From the NCBI GenBank assembly GCA_039936115.1, contig JBDTIZ010000077.1, positions 1 to 5,303 of the forward strand: DNA of 5,303 nt, in the 5' to 3' direction. The stretch is from DATIJJ01 sp039936115. GTDB taxonomy: Bacteria; Pseudomonadota; Gammaproteobacteria; DSM-16500. Under the pieces are notes generated by a model that was not told where the DNA came from, did not search any database, and saw only the letters and a list, made by a program, of their open reading frames with translations. Positions 1 to 5,303 of the stretch are shown piece by piece. A program made the position numbers and the translations under genes. Each line of letters starts with the position of its first letter. The stretch's first letter is position 1.

Positions 1-422
1 TCCAAACAATTAGCAAAAAGTTGAATTTCGCGTTTACTGATTTTCGGCGGCCCACCTGTAATCACACCACTATTCCGTAAACCTTCACTAAAATTTCGCA
101 TCGAAAGACGTTGTTTGATGTTGCTTTCTGAATACATTTCTCCACGTGGATTTAATGCCGCACCACCCTTTTCAATCACTGCATTAGCTAAAGGAATATC
201 TGCTGTAATCACTAAATCACCTGGCGCCAATTCTTGAACGATGCGATTGTCTGCAACATCAAAGCCCGATGAGACCTTAATTATTTTAATATACGGTGAT
301 GAAGGCATATTAATGATTTGATTCGCGACTAAAATCATCATCGTCTTTGTGCGAATCGCTGCGCGAAATAAAATGTCTTTTATGATATTTGGACACGCAT
401 CGGCGTCTACCCAGATTTGCAT
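1..422 (-). CDS. yaiI: YaiI/YqxD family protein (UPF0178, DUF188), 3' end cut by window edge
   Basis: An open frame from ATG at 420-422 reads without a stop to the left edge, giving 140 residues. The E. coli family member YaiI is about 150 residues, so only the last ten or so are missing. The match is strong along the whole length: an acidic N-terminal motif VDADACP (residues 5-11), LVANQ (31-35), GFDVADN (53-59), LVITADIPLA (70-79), ALNPRGE (89-95) and TGGPP (122-126). The conserved aspartates (D6, D8, D58, D75) fit the predicted PIN-like metal-dependent nuclease fold assigned to this family; the biochemical role is not established. The start lies one base after the ribH stop, and a TAGGGAAG Shine-Dalgarno-like stretch lies inside the ribH 3' end, so the gene is probably translated from the riboflavin mRNA by coupling. 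Family assignment is secure; function is unknown. Confidence 0.93.
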   Translation of the reverse strand, partial: MQIWVDADACPNIIKDILFRAAIRTKTMMILVANQIINMPSSPYIKIIKVSSGFDVADNRIVQELAPGDLVITADIPLANAVIEKGGAALNPRGEMYSESNIKQRLSMRNFSEGLRNSGVITGGPPKISKREIQLFANCL

Positions 423-423
423 C

Positions 424-885
424 TTAAACAACTTCCCTACACACCACAGTAGATTTCAATCGCGCTACCACAGCCGTCATCTCAATGGCTGCATCTGCCG
501 CATCGCGGCCTTTATGACCTTCTTTTCCACCTGCACGCGCCTTTGCTTGTTTTAAATTTTTTGTTGTCAGGACACCAAAAATCACAGGGACATCATAATC
601 CGTCATCACTTGCTGACATCCCAAACACACTTGTTGGCACACATAGTCATAATGATCTGTTTCGCCGCGAATCACTGCACCGAGACAAATAATCGCAGCA
701 TATTTCTCTGAGCGAGCAAGCAACTTTGCCGTTAATGGAATTTCAACAGCACCAGGCACATTGATCATTGTCACGCAATCTTCCGAAACGCCATGCTCTA
801 ATAAACGTGATAACGCCCCTTTAGCTAATTCATGTGTAATTTCTTGATTAAACTGACTGACGATAATTGCATATTTAGATTTCAT
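424..885 (-). CDS. ribH: 6,7-dimethyl-8-ribityllumazine synthase
   Basis: RibH condenses 3,4-dihydroxy-2-butanone 4-phosphate with 5-amino-6-ribitylamino-uracil to give 6,7-dimethyl-8-ribityllumazine, the penultimate step of riboflavin synthesis, in the cytoplasm. At 153 residues it has the normal family length. Visible motifs are the substrate-stacking F12, VPGAVEIP (43-50), LGAVIRGET (68-76) binding the butanone phosphate, the catalytic histidine H78 in DHYDYV, FGVLTT (103-108), and R117 in the RAGGKEGHKG segment that corresponds to the phosphate/substrate arginine of the family, followed by AIEM (133-136). The start ATG overlaps the ribBA stop as ATGA, with AGGAGA (895-900 on the complement) nine bases upstream. 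The common partner nusB does not follow; yaiI does. All key residues are present, so it should be active. Confidence 0.97.
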   Translation of the reverse strand: MKSKYAIIVSQFNQEITHELAKGALSRLLEHGVSEDCVTMINVPGAVEIPLTAKLLARSEKYAAIICLGAVIRGETDHYDYVCQQVCLGCQQVMTDYDVPVIFGVLTTKNLKQAKARAGGKEGHKGRDAADAAIEMTAVVARLKSTVVCREVV

Positions 886-2096
886 ACTTCAATGTCTCCT
901 ATAAAATGATTCAGCTTATTCTTTTTTGCCGTCAAATAATTTCTGTTATGTGCATTACAAAAAATAGGAATAGCTTCTCGTTGAATGTTTTCTATGCCAA
1001 ATTTTTTCAATGCCTGTAGTTTATCTGGATTATTAGTCAGTAATCTAATGTTATTTATGTTGCGATTACGCAAAAAGTTCGCCGCAATGTAATACTCGCG
1101 CGAATCGATAGGCATACCGAGCTTTTGATTTGCTTCGATTGTATCAAATCCTTGATCTTGTAATGAATAGGCTTTTATTTTATTCATTAGTCCTATGCCA
1201 CGTCCTTCTTGATTTAAATAAATTAACATACCGCCTTCTTCACTAATACGCTGTAATGAATAATTTAATTGTTGTTTACAATCGCAACGTTTAGAGCCAA
1301 ACAAATCGCCTGTGATACAAGAGGAATGAATTCGAACTAGAAGAGCTGGATTCACAGGTTTCATAGAATGGATTAAGACAATATGTTCATTGCCTTTTTC
1401 TTTTATGACTGTCATGTTAAATAAACCATAATGATCTATTGGTAATGTGGTTGATATTTCTTCTTCAATTAAATTTTCTTTCAGCAAGCGATAAGCAATA
1501 ATATCTTCAATGGATAAAATGTTTAAATGATATTTCTCAGCAAATTTTTTTAATTCTAAACCGCGCGCCATCGTGCCATCTTTATTCATGACTTCACATA
1601 ACACTGCCGCCGGTTTAAATCCAGCTAAACGCACTAAATCAATCGCGCCTTCCGTGTGTCCTGCACGATCTAATACACCACCGTTTTTTGCTATCAAAGG
1701 AAAAACATGTCCTGGTTTTACAATATCCTGACTGCTTGCTCGTTCATTAACTGCCGCAAGAATTGTTCGTGCTCTATCGTGCGCTGACACCCCGGTGGTT
1801 ACACCTTCCTTCGCTTCAATCGATACAGTAAACGGAGTTCCGCGACTACTCGTATTTTCTTCCGGTGAAACCATAGGCGTTAAACCCATTTTTTTTGCTT
1901 GAACCATCATCATAGGTAAACAAATAATTCCGCTACCCTGTTGAATCATAAAATTAACAACATCAGGCGTGATGATTTCAGCAGGAAAAATTAAGTCACC
2001 TTCATCTTCTCGATCGGGATGATCCGTCAAAATAATCATTTTGCCAGCTCTCAATTCGCTGAGTGCCGATTCGACTCGTTCAATGGGGGATAGCAT
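882..2096 (-). CDS. ribBA: Bifunctional 3,4-dihydroxy-2-butanone 4-phosphate synthase / GTP cyclohydrolase II
   Basis: This fused enzyme opens both branches of riboflavin synthesis. The N-terminal RibB domain (about 1-205) turns ribulose 5-phosphate into the butanone phosphate. It shows DREDEGD (28-34) with the R29/E30 metal/substrate cluster, TTGVSAHDR (100-108), PGHVFPL (128-134), H147 in RAGHTE, E168 in LCEVMN, and DGTMAR (173-178). The C-terminal RibA domain (about 206-404) opens the GTP ring. Its zinc ligands C260, C271 and C273 (HSSCITGD...KRCDC) are present, as are NQEGRGIGL (295-303) with catalytic R299, the LQDQGFDTIEAN region (312-323), and LLTNNPDK (352-359). Unlike some RibBA proteins with a dead RibA half, every RibA motif I can check is intact. 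At 404 residues it has normal length. AGGAG (2106-2110 on the complement) lies nine bases before the ATG, which overlaps the ribE end by 17 bp. Confidence 0.97.
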   Translation of the reverse strand: MLSPIERVESALSELRAGKMIILTDHPDREDEGDLIFPAEIITPDVVNFMIQQGSGIICLPMMMVQAKKMGLTPMVSPEENTSSRGTPFTVSIEAKEGVTTGVSAHDRARTILAAVNERASSQDIVKPGHVFPLIAKNGGVLDRAGHTEGAIDLVRLAGFKPAAVLCEVMNKDGTMARGLELKKFAEKYHLNILSIEDIIAYRLLKENLIEEEISTTLPIDHYGLFNMTVIKEKGNEHIVLIHSMKPVNPALLVRIHSSCITGDLFGSKRCDCKQQLNYSLQRISEEGGMLIYLNQEGRGIGLMNKIKAYSLQDQGFDTIEANQKLGMPIDSREYYIAANFLRNRNINNIRLLTNNPDKLQALKKFGIENIQREAIPIFCNAHNRNYLTAKKNKLNHFIGDIEV

Positions 2097-2688
2097 GTGA
2101 ATAAGCTCCTATTAATTTTTCTATGTATTTCCCAAGACTATCGACTTCAATATTTATTTCGCTGCCTATCTGATATTGATGCACGACGGTAACTTGTTGC
2201 GTATGAGGGATAAATGTCACTGTAAACCAAGTGCTAGATGCTTCGATGACAGTAATGCTCATGCCATCTAGTGCGATGTATCCTTTATTAACTATGTATT
2301 TCGATAAGGTTGGCGATACGCTAATTTTTACTAGAAGAGCGTCGCCATTCGTTTGTAAATCTAGAATTTTCCCCGTCTGATCAACGTGACCTTGAACGAA
2401 ATGTCCGCCTAGGCGCCCGTTAGCCAAGAGTGATCGTTCGAGATTCACTTTGTTACCACTGGTTAAATGCTTGAGATTGGTAACACGCAATGTTTCAGGC
2501 ACTGCTGTCACTGAAAAATTTTCATTTGAAATATGCGTGAGGGTTAAGCAAACGCCATTGACAGCAATACTATCGCCGATATTCAAATCAGAAAAGCGTT
2601 GCTGCGGCATAATCACTATATGCATACAATCGGCTTGCATATGGATAGCTTGAACGATACCGATTGATTCAACGATTCCGTTAAACAT
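2080..2688 (-). CDS. ribE: Riboflavin synthase alpha subunit
   Basis: Riboflavin synthase dismutates two molecules of 6,7-dimethyl-8-ribityllumazine to riboflavin and a pyrimidine that RibH reuses. The protein has the family's two tandem lumazine-binding barrels. The first (about 1-95) has the N-terminal MFNGIVE, GDSIAVNGVCLT (38-49) with C47 at the active site, ETLRVTNL (65-72) and NLERSLLANGRLGGHFVQGHVD (82-103) with H101. The second (about 96-190) has GYIALDGMSITV (136-147), IPHT (160-163) and IEVDSLGKYIEKL (180-192). I chose ATG at 2688 (202 residues): it gives the canonical family N-terminus and has GGTGG (2694-2698 on the complement) five bases upstream. A GTG at 2695-2697 would add three residues but has no Shine-Dalgarno. 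This is the first gene after the FMN riboswitch; some genome projects call it ribC. Confidence 0.96.
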   Translation of the reverse strand: MFNGIVESIGIVQAIHMQADCMHIVIMPQQRFSDLNIGDSIAVNGVCLTLTHISNENFSVTAVPETLRVTNLKHLTSGNKVNLERSLLANGRLGGHFVQGHVDQTGKILDLQTNGDALLVKISVSPTLSKYIVNKGYIALDGMSITVIEASSTWFTVTFIPHTQQVTVVHQYQIGSEINIEVDSLGKYIEKLIGAYSHAIPH

Positions 2689-2867
2689 AATCGCCACCGA
2701 TACACTGTTTTGTATTTTTTAGAAAAAAGAAAAAAAATGCGAAATGCGTTGTGACAGTCATCATTACCCCCAGGTTTAATATTTCTCAGGGCGAAATGAA
2801 TCAACAGAAATAGCAGGCGAAATGCCCGTATGAAACGAGCACGTACGCGCTAGATTATTCATTTGAT
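2689..2867 (-). promoter_or_regulatory. Riboswitch-to-ribE leader (possible expression platform)
   Basis: About 180 nt of transcribed, apparently non-coding RNA separates the aptamer from ribE. I find no convincing intrinsic terminator: the U-rich run (eight U, C, six U; 2723-2737) has no GC stem in front of it. Weak hairpins are visible: CGGGC/GCCUG with a five-base loop (about 2815-2829), AUUUC/GAAAU with a seven-base loop (2781-2797), and AUACA/UGUAU with a six-base loop (2700-2715) ending one base before the CGGTGG ribosome-binding region. The octamer CATTTCGC occurs three times (2739-2746, 2791-2798, 2817-2824). Regulation at ribosome access is therefore more likely than termination, but the mechanism cannot be read off. 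Confidence 0.5.
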
Positions 2868-3018
2868 ACATCTTCTTTCATCCGGACTCTAACCGTCGGC
2901 TTTGGATTTTCACCAAATCTGCTGACCTCTTATACTTAAACAAGAGCGCTCGCGGGCTGATTTACTCTTAAAGTAAATTTACCGCCGGTGGGGAGTTTCA
3001 CCCCGCCCTGAAGACAAT
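2868..3018 (-). ncRNA. FMN riboswitch (RFN element)
   Basis: This cis-regulatory RNA binds flavin mononucleotide and lowers expression of the downstream rib genes. Read on the minus strand, it shows the conserved RFN blocks in order: AGGGCGGGGUGAAACUCCCC (P2 with its UGAAA loop), ACCGGCGGUAA, AGCCCGCGAGC, GGUGAAAAUCC (P5 loop) and AGCCGACGGU...AGUCCGGAUGAAAGAAGA. P1 closes as UCUUC (3010-3014) with GAAGA (2871-2875). The variable P3 arm is a perfect AUUUAC/GUAAAU hairpin (2960-2978), and P4 contains CUCUU/AAGAG. All the core elements of the family are present, so ligand binding is expected. Confidence 0.96.
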
Positions 3019-3026
3019 CGACTGAA

Positions 3027-3055
3027 AAATTAATCTTAAATCGGTTGTTTGTCAA
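3027..3055 (-). promoter_or_regulatory. Sigma-70-type promoter of the riboflavin operon
   Basis: On the minus strand a perfect TTGACA -35 box (3050-3055) is followed, after exactly 17 bp, by TAATTT (3027-3032). The latter keeps the T1, A2 and T6 positions that matter most in a -10 box. A start about seven bases further on (near 3018-3020) would put the RNA 5' end right at the P1 stem of the FMN riboswitch, which supports the assignment. Confidence 0.75.
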
Positions 3056-3067
3056 TCTAAAATATTG

Positions 3068-3093
3068 TTATTGCGAGCGCGAGCAATGGCAAC
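3068..3093. repeat. Degenerate copy of GC-rich intergenic repeat
   Basis: The core attgcgagcgcgagc (3070-3084) is identical to the start of the copy at 5275-5289, after which the two diverge (aatggcaac here, gaagcaacc there). It contains an ATTGC/GCAAT inverted repeat with an eight-base spacer (3070-3087). It lies between the two divergent transcription units, 12 bp upstream of the rib -35 box. It looks like a worn copy of a dispersed intergenic element. Confidence 0.6.
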
Positions 3094-3122
3094 TAGTATC
3101 AATTAAAATTCTCTTCTGCTAG

Positions 3123-3128
3123 TATTAT
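3123..3128 (+). promoter_or_regulatory. Possible -10 box of the rightward gene
   Basis: TATTAT matches the sigma-70 -10 consensus at five of six positions and lies 27 bp before the ATG at 3155. No good -35 is found at 16-18 bp upstream (caatta at 3100-3105), and there is no extended TGn motif. If real, it would be a weak or activator-dependent promoter. I see no clear tandem TTAA-type regulator site. Confidence 0.3.
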
Positions 3129-3154
3129 CCTCGAATAACAGCGGACATTCGGCT

Positions 3155-5233
3155 ATGTCAGAAAGTAGAAAAACGTCTTTAGAAACAAAAACTATAACTG
3201 TTCCCAAGTCATTAAAATTATTTAAAGAATTATCTTCCAGCGCACAACGAATTGTTCAAGGCGCATCATTATTTGGAAATGAGATTGGCTTAAAACCCAA
3301 ATTAAATTCTAGTACGGAAAAACAAATAACTGCTACATTAAACGAACTTTCAATTTATACTACGCACAACGTTCCAAGCATTGATACGCTGAGCGTTCAT
3401 ATTAAAAATTTTACGCTTAAGTCGGTTACCGATGTAAAATTAAATTATTATATTTTTACGCCCGCAAGCAAGCCACCGTCACAAACAGAACAGCCTCCTC
3501 TCAACATAGAGATGGCATTACTTTATGTCCCAGGAAACTTAGAAACTGTGGCAGGCCAATACCGTAATAAATACCTGCAAAGTCTCTGTTATGATTTGCA
3601 AGCAAAGCTGCAAGCTACTATTCAACAGTCTCATCCTAAAACACGAGTACAAGTAAAAGCTTCTCTTGTCATGATGGATTATTTAGGGATGGGCTCAAAT
3701 AAAACGGCTAGCTCTAATTATTCAAACACCCCGTTAGACACTGATGCTACTCACATTGCTAATTTAATTCGCGAGCTTGCGGACACACATGCGTTTCCAA
3801 TTAAACAGATTTTAGTTATTGGTCATTCATTAGGTGGTTATGTTGCCATGTGGGCAAAACACAAATTGGATAATGAAAGTAAATATCAACAATTAAAAAT
3901 TTTATTAGACAGAACATACGGACATCTTCCTTTCGTCGGTGATAGATATAATGATGAGTTGATTGCTGGCGGCTATATGTTGCCGCTAGAAGAAATAAAT
4001 CGTATTGTTAGCTCATCTCCGGGTATTATTGCACTAAAAGTAAAAAAAGATTCGATTATGCGAAGAAATTCTCTGGTTGATACACTACAAGCTGCTGACA
4101 GTGAAGCAAAAGTAAAAGGCCGTTTATGGGATAGTGTTTATTGTGGTAGCAAACGCAGCAGCTTAACAAGAAGTCACCAAGCTTCTTTTCAAGAACTCAC
4201 CTTGGGAATTCCCTGGCTAACACCTATCGAATTAATGGCTGCATTATTAAGTGAAACACCCATCACATTATCAGATGTCGATCCACGAAAATATTTTTTC
4301 GGGAAATTAACTGATTTTGAAAATGTATTGAATAAAAAATATAAGTTAATATTTATCGAATGGTTGCGAGGTGAAAAATTTGAAGATGTGCTGATTAAAT
4401 TAGAATTCACTAATTTATCGACTTGCAATTCAGCCGAGCGCGTTAAAAATCGGCATAAACTTTATAGTAATTATCACGGGACATTATCATTTGATGCTAA
4501 TGAAATACAATTAAAGCGTGCGCTTAATGATAAATTTACAAAGCTGATCATGTGTCAATTAGAGGCAGCTGATTTATCTTCGCCCATTCGCCTTGAAAAT
4601 TATGCATTATTAAAATCTGATTTAAAATATGAAGAGAAATTTACGCCGCTCACATTGCCACAATTTTTACAGCACCCTAGTCTATCTACTTTTTTGAACG
4701 CGTTAGGTAAAACGTATTTTGCTCTCTATGAAAAAGAGCTTGAAGATCTAAGTAATGACTGTCATTTAGCTGAAGCTGTTATTCGACAAGGGAATAAAGC
4801 AGCTTATCTGATTGTTTACGAACGTGCCCTGATTTATGCACAATTATTACAAAAATTATCTGGTTATTTCGATGAGGCTGCAGAATATGAAAAATTGAGC
4901 ATCTTGTTGTCTCAAGATAACTGGAACGATATCTTCAGTGAACCCCTAACTGGATTTAATTCTCCTGAATCTAAAGCACTCATTTGTGAAATAGCCCAAT
5001 ATGCGCCAGGCTATGACTCCATACATCGAAATATACAAAATTTTAATGCGCAAATAGAAAAATTAAAATCGGTTGCTAAACAACCGATGGAAGAAACTAA
5101 ACAAGAAGAAAAATCTTCGCATGTTTCATTATCTTTGTTTAAAAGCGACGAGAGACCGGTTGTTACGTATCATTTTAAAAGTACACATGCAGGTGCTGAG
5201 GTGTTAAGAAAAATGTCGAAGCGGATAGTGTGA
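3155..5233 (+). CDS. Large protein with N-terminal alpha/beta-hydrolase domain, C-terminal half unknown
   Basis: The 692-residue product has an alpha/beta-hydrolase core at about 85-345. Visible parts are the oxyanion-strand motif LLYVPGN (122-128), a DYLGMGSN turn (175-182) resembling the family's D-x-G-x-G-x-S loop, and the nucleophile elbow VIGHSLGGYVAMW (221-233) with S225. Next is a strand ending KVKKDS (295-300) where D299 is the likely acid; H341 is a candidate base, though its placement is uncertain. Substrate is unknown; esterase, lipase or peptidase activity is possible. Residues 346-692 match nothing I recognise and look mostly helical, with an acidic MEETKQEEK patch (645-653) near the basic C-terminal end. 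There is no signal peptide or clear membrane segment. The start is the only plausible one: the next Met is residue 120. Its ribosome site is weak (GGA at 3143-3145). It is divergent from the rib operon and stands alone. Resemblance to Legionellales hydrolase-type effectors is an inference. Confidence 0.85.
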   Translation: MSESRKTSLETKTITVPKSLKLFKELSSSAQRIVQGASLFGNEIGLKPKLNSSTEKQITATLNELSIYTTHNVPSIDTLSVHIKNFTLKSVTDVKLNYYIFTPASKPPSQTEQPPLNIEMALLYVPGNLETVAGQYRNKYLQSLCYDLQAKLQATIQQSHPKTRVQVKASLVMMDYLGMGSNKTASSNYSNTPLDTDATHIANLIRELADTHAFPIKQILVIGHSLGGYVAMWAKHKLDNESKYQQLKILLDRTYGHLPFVGDRYNDELIAGGYMLPLEEINRIVSSSPGIIALKVKKDSIMRRNSLVDTLQAADSEAKVKGRLWDSVYCGSKRSSLTRSHQASFQELTLGIPWLTPIELMAALLSETPITLSDVDPRKYFFGKLTDFENVLNKKYKLIFIEWLRGEKFEDVLIKLEFTNLSTCNSAERVKNRHKLYSNYHGTLSFDANEIQLKRALNDKFTKLIMCQLEAADLSSPIRLENYALLKSDLKYEEKFTPLTLPQFLQHPSLSTFLNALGKTYFALYEKELEDLSNDCHLAEAVIRQGNKAAYLIVYERALIYAQLLQKLSGYFDEAAEYEKLSILLSQDNWNDIFSEPLTGFNSPESKALICEIAQYAPGYDSIHRNIQNFNAQIEKLKSVAKQPMEETKQEEKSSHVSLSLFKSDERPVVTYHFKSTHAGAEVLRKMSKRIV

Positions 5234-5267
5234 CAAATTGTTACGAAACTTTTTACAGAGACGAGCC

Positions 5268-5303
5268 CGCCGTCATTGCGAGCGCGAGCGAAGCAACCCA
5301 GGT
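5268..5303. repeat. GC-rich intergenic repeat, partial at window edge
   Basis: The sequence cgccgtcattgcgagcgcga and onward to the edge resembles dispersed 'gtcattgcgag...gaagcaa' palindromic intergenic elements known from several proteobacterial and intracellular-bacterial genomes. TTGC (5276-5279) and GCAA (5293-5296) can pair around the GC-rich centre. It shares 15 exact bases with the copy at 3070-3084, in the same orientation. It begins 34 bp after the hydrolase stop; the intervening 5234-5267 holds no gene or clear terminator. The element probably continues past the window. Confidence 0.65.

Noticed and set aside
497..509. GCCGC/GCGGC hairpin with a three-base loop as a possible terminator.
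   Set aside because: It lies inside ribH coding sequence and has no U-run on either strand.
349..555. A 68-codon plus-strand frame across the yaiI/ribH junction.
   Set aside because: It lies opposite two well-supported genes and has no family resemblance or ribosome site; it is a shadow frame. The same applies to 2450-2653 (+) and 4189-4428 (-).
616..639. CX3CX2C pattern (C83, C87, C90) in RibH, like a radical-SAM iron-sulfur motif.
   Set aside because: It lies in the helix after the catalytic HYDYV of a plain lumazine synthase; the first cysteine is common in that family and nothing else suggests a cluster.
2616..2804. A 62-codon minus-strand frame starting in the leader and overlapping ribE.
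   Set aside because: It overlaps ribE in another frame, has no good ribosome site and no recognisable protein content.
2694..2991. CGGTGG at the ribE ribosome site is perfectly complementary to CCACCG in the aptamer (2986-2991), suggesting sequestration.
   Set aside because: With FMN bound the aptamer would hold CCACCG and free the ribosome site, giving activation, which is opposite to the known behaviour; six bases also match easily by chance.

Overview
The window is a compact, AT-rich stretch with two parts of different character. The likely source is a gammaproteobacterium, possibly of the order Legionellales (Coxiellaceae/Legionella/Berkiella-like). This is an inference from three things: the YaiI and riboflavin proteins look proteobacterial, a large serine-hydrolase-type protein resembles accessory proteins of intracellular Legionellales, and a GC-rich 'attgcgagcgcgagc' intergenic repeat lies in AT-rich DNA. 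None of these is diagnostic alone.

Positions 1-3055, minus strand, hold a riboflavin biosynthesis operon read right to left. A TTGACA promoter (about 3027-3055) is followed almost at once by an FMN riboswitch (about 2868-3018). A leader of about 180 nt with no gene comes next. Then come ribE (riboflavin synthase), ribBA (fused DHBP synthase and GTP cyclohydrolase II), ribH (lumazine synthase) and yaiI (UPF0178/DUF188, PIN-like fold), which runs off the left edge. The genes are packed with a 17-bp overlap (ribE/ribBA), a 4-bp ATGA overlap (ribBA/ribH) and a 1-nt gap (ribH/yaiI), so translational coupling is likely. RibBA supplies both precursors, RibH joins them and RibE makes riboflavin. The deaminase/reductase RibD, often first in such operons, is absent here. 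FMN made from the product should repress the operon through the riboswitch.

Positions 3056-3154 are a short divergent intergenic region with a worn copy of the GC-rich repeat and a possible -10 element for the rightward gene.

Positions 3155-5233, plus strand, encode a 692-residue protein with an alpha/beta-hydrolase domain in its N-terminal half (GHSLGG nucleophile elbow) and a long C-terminal half that I do not recognise. It is the least ordinary gene in the window and could be a secreted effector, although that is unproven. A second, better copy of the repeat follows it and runs off the right edge, so the gene is bracketed by same-orientation copies.
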